Assembly: GCF_007625115.1 (NCBI RefSeq)
Contig: NZ_VMNH01000008.1
Coordinates: 31,901-95,900, forward strand
Length of the DNA: 64,000 bases
From: Sedimenticola selenatireducens
GTDB lineage: Bacteria > Pseudomonadota > Gammaproteobacteria > Chromatiales > Chromatiaceae
Direction of reading: 5' to 3'
Shown here: positions 16,628-25,472 of the stretch, piece by piece
Layout: each line of letters begins with the position of its first letter
Position numbering within the stretch: position 1 is the first letter of the stretch
Made by a program: the position numbers and the translations under genes
Notes under the pieces: generated by a model
Told to the model about the DNA's origin: nothing
Databases searched by the model: none
Seen by the model: the letters and a program-made list of their open reading frames with translations, nothing else

Positions 16628-17926
16628 ATGCGAATACACCTGAAAACGCTTGGCTGCCGACTGAATGAGGCAGAACTGGAAACATGGTCTCGTGATTTTC
16701 ATAATCTGGGGCATCAAATCACATCGCGCCTCGAAGAAGCTGATCTGGTTGTGGTCAACACCTGTGCCGTCACCGGAGAAGCGGTACGAAAATCACGCAA
16801 ACTGCTTAGCCAAGCACAGCGAAAAAATCCGCGCTCAAAGCTGATTGTCAGCGGCTGTTATGCCTCACTCAATCCTGCTGAAAATATCCAGAGCCTTGGC
16901 GTCGACCTGGTCATTGATAATCGTGATAAAGATCGGCTTGTTGAGATAACCGCCAGGGAGTTGGACCTGCATGCTATGCCGGAACAGGCAACCACTCCCG
17001 GTGAGATCAGCCTGCTCAGCCGGGGACGCCAACGAGCCTTTATCAAGGTACAGGACGGCTGCCGCTATCAGTGTACTTTCTGCATAGTGACCGTAGCACG
17101 TGGGCAAGAGCGTTCTCGCCCTATCGCGCAGATTATTGATGAAATAAAGCTGAACCAAGACCAGGGCATCCAGGAGATCGTCTTAACCGGCGTACATTTG
17201 GGCGGCTATGGCAGCGATAGCGGCAGTGATCTTTCAAAACTGATCCGCGCCATTCTGGATCAGACTGACATTGAAAGAGTGCGACTCGGTGTTGTCGAGC
17301 CCTGGGATCTACCCAAAAACTTCTGGACTCTGTTTGAAAATAGCCGTTTGATGCCTCACCTGCACCTGCCGATTCAGAGCGGATCAAATACAGTACTCAA
17401 ACGAATGGCCCGCCGCTGTAAACAGGAAGAGTTTACTCGTCTGGTTAACGAAGCTCGATCACGAGTAGACAATCTCAATTTGACGACCGATATTATCGTC
17501 GGCTTCCCAGGTGAGACCAAAGAAGAGTGGCAGCAAACCATTGATTATGTTCAACAGATCGGCTTTGGCCACATGCATATCTTTGCTTATTCCCAACGAC
17601 TGGGTACGCGTGCCGCGATCCTTCCTAACCCGGTGTCCAGAGAAATCATCCGAGCACGCAGCGAACAGCTGCATCAAATAGGCGAAATGATGAAACAGGA
17701 AATTCTGAGCAGCTACGTCGACAAAGAATTTCCCGTGCTTATTGAAAGCGCCCCGACGGCTCCTGATGCATTCTGGAGTGGCTATACACCAAACTTTCTG
17801 CGTGTGGAGATCAACCACCCAATAGAAGATGATCTCGAAAACCGCATCATTCCCGTCAAACTGCTACAGCTTTCTAAATCGGGAGACACCCTGATGGGCT
17901 CACTGCTAGAGGAGCAACGTTCTTGA
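16628..17926 (+). CDS. mtaB: tRNA t6A37 methylthiotransferase (MtaB-type radical SAM)
   Basis: A 432-aa protein from the ATG at 16628 (MRIHLKTLGCRLNEAELE, the standard MtaB start); the frame is open further upstream but not family-like. The N-terminal MTTase domain has cysteines in TLGCRLN, VNTCAVT and SGCYA for the auxiliary cluster. The radical SAM motif is CRYQCTFC, followed by a C-terminal TRAM-like region. The enzyme adds a methylthio group to N6-threonylcarbamoyladenosine 37 in tRNAs reading ANN codons. It is translationally coupled to the PAP2 gene by a 4-bp overlap. MiaB is less likely because the N-terminus and length fit the MtaB branch. Confidence 0.9.
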   Translation: MRIHLKTLGCRLNEAELETWSRDFHNLGHQITSRLEEADLVVVNTCAVTGEAVRKSRKLLSQAQRKNPRSKLIVSGCYASLNPAENIQSLGVDLVIDNRDKDRLVEITARELDLHAMPEQATTPGEISLLSRGRQRAFIKVQDGCRYQCTFCIVTVARGQERSRPIAQIIDEIKLNQDQGIQEIVLTGVHLGGYGSDSGSDLSKLIRAILDQTDIERVRLGVVEPWDLPKNFWTLFENSRLMPHLHLPIQSGSNTVLKRMARRCKQEEFTRLVNEARSRVDNLNLTTDIIVGFPGETKEEWQQTIDYVQQIGFGHMHIFAYSQRLGTRAAILPNPVSREIIRARSEQLHQIGEMMKQEILSSYVDKEFPVLIESAPTAPDAFWSGYTPNFLRVEINHPIEDDLENRIIPVKLLQLSKSGDTLMGSLLEEQRS

Positions 17927-18651
17927 CCTTGAATAACAGTAACGGCTGGCGTCTGACTCTGCTGATCACGGCCAACGTACTGGCACTCCTGTTGATGGTG
18001 AGCTGGCTGCTGGAGCCAACACGCAGTCTCTGGCTGGATTTGGATGAGCAGTTATTCTGGGCAATGAACCGGTCATTGAACTGGGGAGAGGGGTGGCAGA
18101 GATTCTGGGCCATAGCCAATAACAGAGCCTTTGATCTAGCGGCCGCTACGGCTATGGCATCGCTGTTTGCACATCGAGCACTGTTCAGTGACAGAAAAAG
18201 GTTGAAGCAGTATTTAGCGGTAGGTGGGTTCATGTTTGTTACTTTGCTGTTAATGCTCGTGATCAGCAAGGAACTCCCTATTGTGCGCCCCAGCGCAACC
18301 GCTCTATTCCCTGAGGCACTGCGGCTGTCTCAACTGGTGACAGACATCCCAACAAAAGACTTCTCGTCTGACAGTTTCCCAGGCGATCATGGGTTGGTAC
18401 TGTTACTCTGTGCCGGTTTTGCAATGATCTACCTGCCCTTGCCTCACGGCCTGTTAGCCCTGATGTTCATGGTGTTATTCACACTGCCACGCTTGATGAG
18501 CGGTGCACACTGGGTGACGGATGAGATTGTAGGTGCCCTGAGTCTGGGACTGATTGCACTCAGCTGGTTATTTGCCACACCGCTACATCAGGTGATACTT
18601 GGGTGGTTTCAACGCCAGGTTGACCGCCTGTTCAAACGTATAAAACCATGA
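17923..18651 (+). CDS. PAP2-family membrane phosphatase (LpxT/PgpB-like)
   Basis: A 242-aa polytopic membrane protein with about six transmembrane helices. The three PAP2 phosphatase signatures are visible: KELPIVRPSA, SFPGDHG, and the SGAHWVTDEIVG stretch with the catalytic His and Asp. Such enzymes dephosphorylate or transfer phosphate from lipid pyrophosphates such as undecaprenyl-PP or act on lipid A. The start is a TTG at 17923 overlapping the mtaB stop (TTGA), with AGAGGAG upstream; a second TTG at 17929 is possible. A non-ATG start and overlap suggest expression coupled to mtaB. The substrate is unknown. Confidence 0.85.
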   Translation: MTLNNSNGWRLTLLITANVLALLLMVSWLLEPTRSLWLDLDEQLFWAMNRSLNWGEGWQRFWAIANNRAFDLAAATAMASLFAHRALFSDRKRLKQYLAVGGFMFVTLLLMLVISKELPIVRPSATALFPEALRLSQLVTDIPTKDFSSDSFPGDHGLVLLLCAGFAMIYLPLPHGLLALMFMVLFTLPRLMSGAHWVTDEIVGALSLGLIALSWLFATPLHQVILGWFQRQVDRLFKRIKP

Positions 18652-18657
18652 AGCGGA

Positions 18658-19026
18658 TCAGTTGAATCCGTTAGCCTTCAGCTCTGCCAGCAGAAACCTC
18701 AGTTCATCGGCAAACAGATTCTTGCCATCCGTTCGCAGTCCGAGTCGCCCTTTTTCCATACGGAACTCGAGTGCCATCAAGAGTGTTTCTTCGGGCTCCC
18801 ACTGGCCAGACATACAATTGCTGGAGTCGTGACTGGCATTAACTTCATAGAGCATTCCGCCTTGACGAAAAAGCACAAAGGCTTCTCCGCAATAGGCATC
18901 GCGAGAATAGGACGCCAACAGAAGCTCAATCTCTGAGAGCGATTTATCGGAAAGCCGAAATGCCTCTTTAACGGCTTCCAATCCGCCCTCTCTCCATTCA
19001 TTTAAAAACTGCGCCTGTGATTCCAT
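18658..19026 (-). CDS. Small soluble protein, function unknown
   Basis: A 122-aa acidic protein beginning MESQAQFLNEWREGGLEAVK, with three dispersed cysteines and no signal peptide, membrane segment or motif I recognise. It lies 6 bp downstream of xthA on the same strand, so the two are probably co-transcribed, and converges with the PAP2 gene with only a few bases between. The composition looks like a real protein and the frame fills the gap exactly. A function tied to DNA repair would be a guess from the neighbour only. Confidence 0.7.
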   Translation of the reverse strand: MESQAQFLNEWREGGLEAVKEAFRLSDKSLSEIELLLASYSRDAYCGEAFVLFRQGGMLYEVNASHDSSNCMSGQWEPEETLLMALEFRMEKGRLGLRTDGKNLFADELRFLLAELKANGFN

Positions 19027-19032
19027 AGCGGT

Positions 19033-19848
19033 TCAGATCGAAAATTCAGCCCAAATCGGACAGTGATCGGAAGGTTTCTCCATCCCTCTTATATCATAGG
19101 CAATTCCTGCCCCTGTGCAGCGATTTTGTAATGGGGTGCTGGCTAGGATCAAGTCAATACGCAATCCGTGCTTTGGCTCTCGATCAAAACCCCGGCTCCG
19201 ATAATCAAACCAGCTAAAACAGTTACTTGAATCGGGATAATGATCACGAAAGGTATCACTCAGCCCCCAATTCAACAGATCATCCATCCATTCACGCTCT
19301 TCCGGCAGAAAACTGCATTTGCCGCCTTTTAGCCAACGTTTAGCATTGTCTGCACCAATCCCAATATCCGCATCCAAACGGGCAATATTCATATCTCCGA
19401 TTACCAACAGGTGGTCGCCTGAGGAATATTGCTCCTGAAGGTAGCGCATCAAATCGCTATAGAAACGGCGTTTAGCCGGAAATTTTGTTGCATGATCCCG
19501 ACTCTCCCCCTGGGGGAAATAACCGTTGATGATCTTGACCCGCTCACCTGAATCACTTTGATACTCACCACAGATAATACGCCGCTGAGCATCAGGCTCA
19601 TCAAAGGGGTAACCTTTCTGCAGTACGAGCGGCTCCTGCTTGGAAAGCAGTGCTACGCCATAGTGCCCTTTCTGTCCAAAGTAGTGGGCACGGTAACCCA
19701 ACGCCTCAATCATCTCTTCTGGAAACTCAGAATCCTGAACTTTTGTCTCTTGTATACCGATGATGTCGGGGTCGTAGCGCTCCTTCAGCCGCTCCAGCTG
19801 ATGACCACGTACACGTATACCATTGGTATTAAATGAGACAATTTTCAT
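19033..19848 (-). CDS. xthA: Exodeoxyribonuclease III
   Basis: A 271-aa protein from the ATG at 19848 ([20 protein letters not shown]), preceded by AAGGTGG; a six-residue upstream extension lacks support. The AP-endonuclease/exonuclease motifs are present: [10 protein letters not shown] with the metal-binding Glu, GDMNIA with the catalytic Asp-Asn, and SDHCP at the C-terminus. The enzyme cleaves at abasic sites and degrades 3' ends of duplex DNA in base-excision repair. The length matches E. coli XthA (268 aa). Confidence 0.95.
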   Translation of the reverse strand: MKIVSFNTNGIRVRGHQLERLKERYDPDIIGIQETKVQDSEFPEEMIEALGYRAHYFGQKGHYGVALLSKQEPLVLQKGYPFDEPDAQRRIICGEYQSDSGERVKIINGYFPQGESRDHATKFPAKRRFYSDLMRYLQEQYSSGDHLLVIGDMNIARLDADIGIGADNAKRWLKGGKCSFLPEEREWMDDLLNWGLSDTFRDHYPDSSNCFSWFDYRSRGFDREPKHGLRIDLILASTPLQNRCTGAGIAYDIRGMEKPSDHCPIWAEFSI

Positions 19849-19970
19849 AACCACCTTCACTGCCACACTGTTAAAATGTTAGGAGGCCGCCCTCCGAATA
19901 ACCAATACTATGCCAGTCATCACGCTTCTATGCATCCCGTAAACTTACCCGGTTGCTTTATACTAGGAGC

Positions 19971-20741
19971 ATGAGGTTTATTGATACCCACACCCATCTG
20001 GACGATCCACGCTTTGACCTGGATCGTGACAAGGTCATTGAACGTGCTCATAGGCTTGGCATCACCCGAATGATCGTGCCGGCCATTCATGCGGCTGGCT
20101 GGGAGCACCTAAATCAGATCTGCGGACAACATCATTCACTGCTCCCCGCCTATGGGCTGCATCCCATGTTCATGCCACAACACCGGAAACAACATATCGC
20201 TGAGCTAGCGGAATGGCTTGAACGAGGAAAACCTGTCGCGGTAGGTGAATGTGGATTGGATTTTTATATCCCTGAACCCGATAAAGCTGCACAACAGTGG
20301 TTATTCGAAGCTCAGCTTGAACTGGCCAACCACTTTCAGCTACCTGTTATCATCCATGCCAGAAAATCCGTGGAGCAAGTAATCAACACCCTGCGTCACT
20401 TCCCAAAGGTCAAAGGGGTTTTACACAGCTTTTCCGGCAGTCAGCAACAAGCCGAAAGATTGATTAACCTGGACTGTATGCTTGGATTTGGCGGACCGGT
20501 TACCTATAGCAATGCGCATCGACTACACGCCCTGGTAAAAGGGTTACCTTTATCATCCCTTCTACTCGAGACTGATTCACCCGACCAACCCCCCTTGCCT
20601 CATCGTGGCGAAAGAAATGAACCCGCTTTTTTACAGCCGGTAATAGAAGTCATCTGCTCATTAAAAGGGCTATCGAAAGCCAAGCTAGCAGAAGCCACCA
20701 CAGAAAATGCCCGCAGACTTTTCAATCTTCCGGCTATTTGA
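19971..20741 (+). CDS. TatD-family metal-dependent hydrolase
   Basis: A 256-aa TIM-barrel hydrolase from the ATG at 19971. Family motifs in order: DTHTHLDD (metal ligands), GECGLDFYIP, PVIIHARKS, GVLHSFSGS, and LLETDSPDQPP. TatD-type proteins are magnesium-dependent DNases; this one could be TatD, YcfH or YjjV, which cannot be told apart by eye. The ATG is only one base after AGGAG, which is too close; a TTG at 19953 is an alternative start. Its end overlaps the convergent small secreted-protein gene by 8 bp. Confidence 0.88.
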   Translation: MRFIDTHTHLDDPRFDLDRDKVIERAHRLGITRMIVPAIHAAGWEHLNQICGQHHSLLPAYGLHPMFMPQHRKQHIAELAEWLERGKPVAVGECGLDFYIPEPDKAAQQWLFEAQLELANHFQLPVIIHARKSVEQVINTLRHFPKVKGVLHSFSGSQQQAERLINLDCMLGFGGPVTYSNAHRLHALVKGLPLSSLLLETDSPDQPPLPHRGERNEPAFLQPVIEVICSLKGLSKAKLAEATTENARRLFNLPAI

Positions 20742-21090
20742 GATTGCTCAATAATCGAATCAGATCCATTGAAGCTGTAAAAAAATCATCCGTAGGATGC
20801 TCATCACAATAGAGCTGTATTCTTCGCATTGCCCCCTTAACATCTACGCCTTTTAGGACATCGGTGCCAGTCGCCAGCGACAATCCTGTCACCAGCCCCG
20901 TCAACCAATCACGATAATGAATATATTCCGCAATATGATCGCCCTGCCCCTCTTGCCAGCCATTATAAGAGTGGTTGTAGTGGTCACACCCCTTTACACC
21001 ATAACCGAGTACCTGCGGGGACTCCTGAGCCCTAATCGCAACCGGCTGAGATAAAAGAATTATTGTTAATAGAAACAATATCTTGTGCAT
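20734..21090 (-). CDS. Small secreted protein, HdeA/Rap1a-like
   Basis: A 118-aa protein with a clear signal peptide (KILFLLTIILLSQPVAIRAQ). The mature part has two cysteines, in VKGCDHY and LYCDEHP, likely a periplasmic disulfide, and a YRDWLTGLVTGLSL stretch. That layout recalls the HdeA/Rap1a group of small periplasmic proteins, which includes acid chaperones and immunity proteins. No effector gene is nearby, so an immunity role is not supported. The family suggestion is tentative. Confidence 0.65.
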   Translation of the reverse strand: MHKILFLLTIILLSQPVAIRAQESPQVLGYGVKGCDHYNHSYNGWQEGQGDHIAEYIHYRDWLTGLVTGLSLATGTDVLKGVDVKGAMRRIQLYCDEHPTDDFFTASMDLIRLLSNLK

Positions 21091-21236
21091 ATAATAACCT
21101 CTAATCCTACTGTAACTTATTAGCCATATACTTATTTAATATGCATATTAAATAATTCAATTAAACAAATAGCGCAAAAGGGCGTCATATACATTAGTAT
21201 TTTACCAAACTCTAAAGCAGCAACCGGAGTACTACC

Positions 21237-21377
21237 ATGATCTTCGACAACCTAACACTGGCAGCGATAGCCCTCTTCGTCATCATTTCTGTTTTTCTCA
21301 TCAGCACCAAGAATCGGCCACGCTGCAAAGAAGAACAGCCCTGTAGTGATGCATCAGAGAAGCGCACTGATCACTAG
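21237..21377 (+). CDS. Small single-span membrane protein (46 aa)
   Basis: A 46-codon ORF starting MIFDNLTLAAIALFVIISVF, one transmembrane helix, then a basic and cysteine-containing tail (NRPRCKEEQPCSDASEK). An ATG preceded by CCGGAG about 8 nt away gives it a plausible start. The N-out or N-in orientation is unclear; the basic residues right after the helix suggest a cytoplasmic tail. I do not recognise a family. It is below normal gene-calling size, and support is ribosome site plus hydrophobicity. Confidence 0.45.
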   Translation: MIFDNLTLAAIALFVIISVFLISTKNRPRCKEEQPCSDASEKRTDH

Positions 21378-21659
21378 CAATCAATCATTATGCGCTATAC
21401 CTCGTTCAAAGCAGGCAAGCTTCAATGTGAAGTCGTACCCTAATCATTGGTTGGCCTATCACAACAAAAATAGGCATAGCGCACTGCGAGGTTTCATGGG
21501 CTGTCACAGAATAAACATTAACCCCCGCTGACTTGATGCAGTTCACGTAAGAGTGAATCTGCACACCCTACATTAACCATTAAAGGCACATCACCCGTAA
21601 TTTGGAAATTTTCAATCAACAGACGGGTATGCCGCTGATGGATAATTGAGGGTCTTCAC

Positions 21660-22124
21660 ATGATTACAAACTATTCTGATATCATCACCAGCATCCGTTT
21701 TCAACTAACACTCTTCTTATTAATCTTTTCATGTTCAGCGCTGGCCGTTGCGCGCCCACTTGGTACGCAGGCGGAAGAATGGACAAACACAAGAACACTC
21801 GAATCAAATCCCAGCGGCTTCATTTATACACTCCCTGAAATTAAACCACATGAATTACAATCCGAGATTAATACACTCAGCCTGCAATTACAGCAGCGAC
21901 AAGACGATCTGAGTAAGTTCATCCAAGAAAACCGCTTCTCTGCAACTGATGCTGTCATCGTGGCAGCCGTACCCGGTGGCCTGCTTTATGCGGCCTTCAA
22001 GAAACAAAAATCGATACATGCAGAAAAGGAACTGAGTGGCATACGCAATCAAATTGACACACTGAATCACCCCTTTTCATTCAGGGATAATTCGAGCAGA
22101 GACCACATGCTTGTAGCGCGCTAA
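21660..22124 (+). CDS. Exported protein with coiled coil, function unknown
   Basis: A 154-aa protein. A signal peptide (IRFQLTLFLLIFSCSALAVA) is followed by a charged region, a heptad-like coiled coil (HELQSEINTLSLQLQQRQDD), a short hydrophobic stretch (DAVIVAAVPGGLLYAAF) that could be a membrane segment, and a second charged helix. GAGGG lies about 6 nt before the ATG. No family is recognised. It stands just upstream of the FNR-type regulator gene on the same strand with 167 bp between them; a regulatory link is not shown. Confidence 0.6.
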   Translation: MITNYSDIITSIRFQLTLFLLIFSCSALAVARPLGTQAEEWTNTRTLESNPSGFIYTLPEIKPHELQSEINTLSLQLQQRQDDLSKFIQENRFSATDAVIVAAVPGGLLYAAFKKQKSIHAEKELSGIRNQIDTLNHPFSFRDNSSRDHMLVAR

Positions 22125-22291
22125 TAACAGCCTATCCTGAAATTAACAGTATTGATAAATGGATTAAAATCATCTATTGCAAACACAATAACCTTGATTA
22201 TAAAAAGGATGTAATAAAGCTGCCATTCGCTATGATTACATTTGGAGTAACGATAAAGAATAATTAAAAAAATCAGATTAGGAGCGAATGA

Positions 22292-23035
22292 ATGGCGCAA
22301 CAAATAAAGCGAAACTGCAGTCTGCATCTGGTTAACACCGATCGAGATTGCGACACATGCCCGCTCCCGAAAAAGTGTATTGGTGATGGATTAAGCAAAG
22401 AGCAATCTGACAGCATTTCCAGCCTCATAAAAAGCCGTGGACCATTCCAGGCTGGGGAAACCATCTTCCGCATGGAAGACCCGTTCAAATCCATCTTCGC
22501 CATACAGTCCGGGTCGGTAAAGATAGAATCTTCACTCGATGATGGCACGCCTCTGATTCACGGATTTTACTTTGATGGAGAGCTGATTGGAATCGAGGCA
22601 ATCGGCGACACGCGCTATCAGAATGATGCTGTCGCACTGGAAAACACTTGGATTTGCGAACTCCCCTTTGAGCAAATTGAATCGCTCTGTATAAAGATCC
22701 CAAAACTCCAGCATGAGATTCTTGAACTACTTGGCAAACGTATTCGATATACAAACAGCACTATCGTGCGCGGACGCTATCTCAGCGCTGACAAGCGCTT
22801 TCTACTCTTCCTGAGCGACCTGTATCAACGGAAAGGGTTAGTCAGCACCAATGGCGACAGAAGCGTCACACTGCCCATGACCAAAGGCGATATTGCCATA
22901 CACCTCGGTTTGCGACCTGAGTCACTTAGTCGCGCACTGTCAAAACTGCAGGAAGAGGGCCTTATTCGCAATCGGGTACGTGAAATTGAAATTCTTGGAA
23001 ATGACCAGGAGGTTTTCTCCTGTGTATGGGTGTAA
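22292..23035 (+). CDS. fnr: FNR-type oxygen-sensing transcription regulator
   Basis: A 247-aa Crp/Fnr protein. All four cluster ligands of E. coli FNR fall at the same residue numbers: C20-x2-C23-x5-C29 and C122 (in TWICELP), so it should hold an oxygen-labile [4Fe-4S] cluster. An extra Cys9 is present. A cyclic-nucleotide-type beta barrel occupies about residues 45-150. The recognition helix in GLRPESLSRALSKLQ keeps the Glu, Ser and Arg that read TTGAT-N4-ATCAA sites. It would switch on genes under low oxygen. Its targets in this window are not identified. Confidence 0.93.
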   Translation: MAQQIKRNCSLHLVNTDRDCDTCPLPKKCIGDGLSKEQSDSISSLIKSRGPFQAGETIFRMEDPFKSIFAIQSGSVKIESSLDDGTPLIHGFYFDGELIGIEAIGDTRYQNDAVALENTWICELPFEQIESLCIKIPKLQHEILELLGKRIRYTNSTIVRGRYLSADKRFLLFLSDLYQRKGLVSTNGDRSVTLPMTKGDIAIHLGLRPESLSRALSKLQEEGLIRNRVREIEILGNDQEVFSCVWV

Positions 23036-23204
23036 CGCGGTACTCGCCCACAATTAAAACATACCTGGAATAAATCCCAGCCGCAGTGGGAAAGCGACGC
23101 TTTAGAAGAACAACCCAATCAGACTTGCCGTTTACGCCACCAGTGATATATACACTCCATTCAACCTAGCAAATATCCACCGCCTGCTCGCGTACTTAGT
23201 CAGC

Positions 23205-23231
23205 AAAAAAAACCCGGACTGAAAGTCCGGG
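23205..23231 (-). terminator. Intrinsic terminator after tRNA-Lys
   Basis: On the minus strand, CCCGGACT pairs with AGTCCGGG around a 3-nt loop and is followed by eight T. It lies 15 nt beyond the tRNA 3' end. A textbook Rho-independent terminator. Confidence 0.92.
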
Positions 23232-23246
23232 CTTCTTGGGGTGTAA

Positions 23247-23322
23247 TGGTGGGCCGTGGGCGACTCGAACGCCCGACCAATGGATTAAAAATCCACTGCT
23301 CTACCAACTGAGCTAACGGCCC
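23247..23322 (-). tRNA. tRNA-Lys (anticodon UUU)
   Basis: A 76-nt cloverleaf including encoded CCA. The acceptor stem GGGCCGT/ACGGCCC pairs in all seven positions. The D arm has AGCTCAGTTGGTAGAGC, the anticodon loop reads CTTTTAA-like with UUU as anticodon in the GGATTTTTAATCC arm, and the T arm has GTTCGAGTC. The discriminator base is A, as expected for lysine. An intrinsic terminator follows. Its place downstream of the tol-pal-queEC block is common in gammaproteobacteria. Confidence 0.97.
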
Positions 23323-23379
23323 CAAAGAAGCGCGGAATTATACATTACCCAAGAACTCAGTCAACGGAAAATGCCTTCT

Positions 23380-24642
23380 TCAAACCGCTTCGAGTTTCCT
23401 AAAGCGCTCCGGCAGCAATTTAAGATCTACCAAACCGGTCAGCAACGCTTTCATAAAGCTCGCTTCCTCTTCATAAACCAGTTTGTAATACTGCACCTTC
23501 ATGGTCAGGGCACTGCCCAAAACGATAGCGCCCATCGCCATAAATGACCCTACTGAAAGTGTTGATATACCCGTAACACCTTGACCAATCGTGCAACCCA
23601 TCGCGAGTACACCGCCAATACCCATCAACACCGCACCGATAACGTGGGTAGTAAAATCCTTCAGATTAACAAACCACTCAATCCGAAAACCACGACTCAC
23701 CAAGGCCCAGAGAAACGAGCCCACAATCACACCGAAAAAGGCCATTACCCCGAAGGTCAGCAGTTTCGCGCTGAAGCCAGAGGCGGTATAGCCCAAGGCC
23801 TGTCCCATCGGGTTAATAAAGGTAAAAGACTGGGGGCTGAGCGGCCGACTATCGGCGGGCTTGCCCTCGGATGAGTCGGCCAGGAAATCCCACTGCTGAA
23901 CATAACCGCTGAGTGAGTGCATCTCACCATCCAGGTCTACGACCACATTAGAGCTGACATACCAGGCAGCAAGGACCGCAAGACCCACGACCATCCCTCC
24001 CAGAATATTATCGAAACTGCCGCGGAAGTCTGCGGATTTGAGCACGTAGATCAGCAGCATCAAGCCCAACAGACTACCAATCACCAGACGCCCGATAGCC
24101 GCATTATCCCCGGCAATCACCGAGCCCAGATCCTGGGGTGTGCTAAAGGTCACCGCCAGCGGACGAATCCAGTCATAGAACAGGACGGACATCAGGGTTT
24201 GATCTGATCCCGGGAAAGGGTTGATCATGAAGTAGGCGATGACAGCGATGATCAGCAATACGACAATCGACTTCAGATTGCCGCCACCAATACGGATCAG
24301 CGTCTTGTTACCACATCCTGACGCAAGCGTCATACCCACGCCGAACATCAGGCCACCCAGAATATTCTCAGCCCAAATCAGCTGATTGGCCCGGTAGGGA
24401 GGAAAAGATGAGACCGGATTGACTAGCCCAATAAACTCCAGGATGGCCACGCCGATCATGGCAACCGCAATAGCCAGAAACCAGGCGCGCATCCGCCCCA
24501 TGTCACTCATGTTTACCGCATCGGATACTGCACCCATGGTGCAGAAATTGGTTTTATTGACTACTGCACCCATGATCAAGGCAATGACGAATGTTGCCCA
24601 GAGAAGCGCTGATTGCGCCTGAATAAAAGTCTCGAAAGCCAT
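23380..24642 (-). CDS. YeeE/YedE-family sulfur-compound transporter (TsuA-like)
   Basis: A 420-aa polytopic inner-membrane protein from the ATG at 24642, preceded by GGGAGG; the frame is open 11 codons further upstream. The conserved cysteine motifs of the family are present: NKTNFCTMGAVSD near the start, TLASGCGNKTLIRIGGGN in the middle and MGIGGVLAMGCTIGQGVTG near the end. In TsuA these cysteines pass thiosulfate across the membrane. Import of thiosulfate or a related sulfane compound would suit an organism with SoxYZ and Dsr. No TusA-like or rhodanese gene is next to it. The substrate is inferred. Confidence 0.88.
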   Translation of the reverse strand: MAFETFIQAQSALLWATFVIALIMGAVVNKTNFCTMGAVSDAVNMSDMGRMRAWFLAIAVAMIGVAILEFIGLVNPVSSFPPYRANQLIWAENILGGLMFGVGMTLASGCGNKTLIRIGGGNLKSIVVLLIIAVIAYFMINPFPGSDQTLMSVLFYDWIRPLAVTFSTPQDLGSVIAGDNAAIGRLVIGSLLGLMLLIYVLKSADFRGSFDNILGGMVVGLAVLAAWYVSSNVVVDLDGEMHSLSGYVQQWDFLADSSEGKPADSRPLSPQSFTFINPMGQALGYTASGFSAKLLTFGVMAFFGVIVGSFLWALVSRGFRIEWFVNLKDFTTHVIGAVLMGIGGVLAMGCTIGQGVTGISTLSVGSFMAMGAIVLGSALTMKVQYYKLVYEEEASFMKALLTGLVDLKLLPERFRKLEAV

Positions 24643-24777
24643 TGGATACCTCCCTAACGCGGTATGGCGTGACATCTTGTGATGCCTTTTTATTGTTTTC
24701 GGCCAAAATAGACCAAAGGGGAAATGTTAGCTTATTAGCAAAGGATGATCTACAGGGGTTTATAGTAATGCTGGTTG

Positions 24778-25446
24778 CTATTGATAAGCTGTAGGATCAG
24801 GCACACCGGCTTCCCTGAATCCTTGGGCCCGTAACCGGCAGGAATCACACACGCCACATGCCCGGCCCTGAGCGTCCGCCTGATAGCAAGATATCGTCAG
24901 ACTGTAGTCGATGCCCAGCTCCCGTCCGCTTTGTATGATCTCTGCCTTAGTCATATTTATCAGCGGAGCATGAATCTTGAAACGTTCACCTTCAACCCCT
25001 GCCTTAGTAGCAAGATTAGCCAGTAATTCAAAGGCTTCGATAAATTCAGGACGACAGTCGGGATAACCCGAATAATCAACCGCATTGACCCCCAGGAAAA
25101 GATCCCGGGCACCCAGCACCTCTGCCCAACCCAAGGCCAGTGAGAGAAATATGGTATTGCGAGCCGGCACATAGGTCACGGGGATACCCGCCTCCAGGGT
25201 TTCCGGTACGGCGATGGCAGAATCCGTTAACGCCGACCCGCCAAAGGCATTGAGAGAGAGTGGAATCACCTTATGTGATGCCACCTGACTCTCGGTTGCA
25301 ATCCGACTAGCGGCCCTCAATTCAACAACATGGCGCTGCCCATAGTCCAGACTCAAGGCATAGCATGCATAACCCTGCGAACGGGCAATTGCCAGAACGG
25401 TAGCCGAATCCAGCCCCCCTGAAAGAAGTACAACCGCTTTTTTCAT
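24778..25446 (-). CDS. queC: 7-cyano-7-deazaguanine synthase
   Basis: A 222-aa enzyme of the preQ0/queuosine pathway; it converts 7-carboxy-7-deazaguanine to preQ0 using ATP and ammonia. The PP-loop [12 protein letters not shown] lies at residues 8-19, and the zinc-binding cysteines are in [19 protein letters not shown] near the C-terminus. Its neighbour queE (26 bp upstream) makes its substrate. The pair sits at the end of the tol-pal block, as usual in gammaproteobacteria. The start ATG is directly upstream of the PP-loop. Confidence 0.96.
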   Translation of the reverse strand: MKKAVVLLSGGLDSATVLAIARSQGYACYALSLDYGQRHVVELRAASRIATESQVASHKVIPLSLNAFGGSALTDSAIAVPETLEAGIPVTYVPARNTIFLSLALGWAEVLGARDLFLGVNAVDYSGYPDCRPEFIEAFELLANLATKAGVEGERFKIHAPLINMTKAEIIQSGRELGIDYSLTISCYQADAQGRACGVCDSCRLRAQGFREAGVPDPTAYQ

Positions 25447-25472
25447 CTCAAATCTGTCTTGCTAAAAAGTGT

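Noticed and set aside
21391..21500. Long hairpin between TGCGCTAT and ATAGCGCA
   Set aside because: Only short blocks pair and the outer blocks are in the wrong order; not a clean stem or RNA gene.
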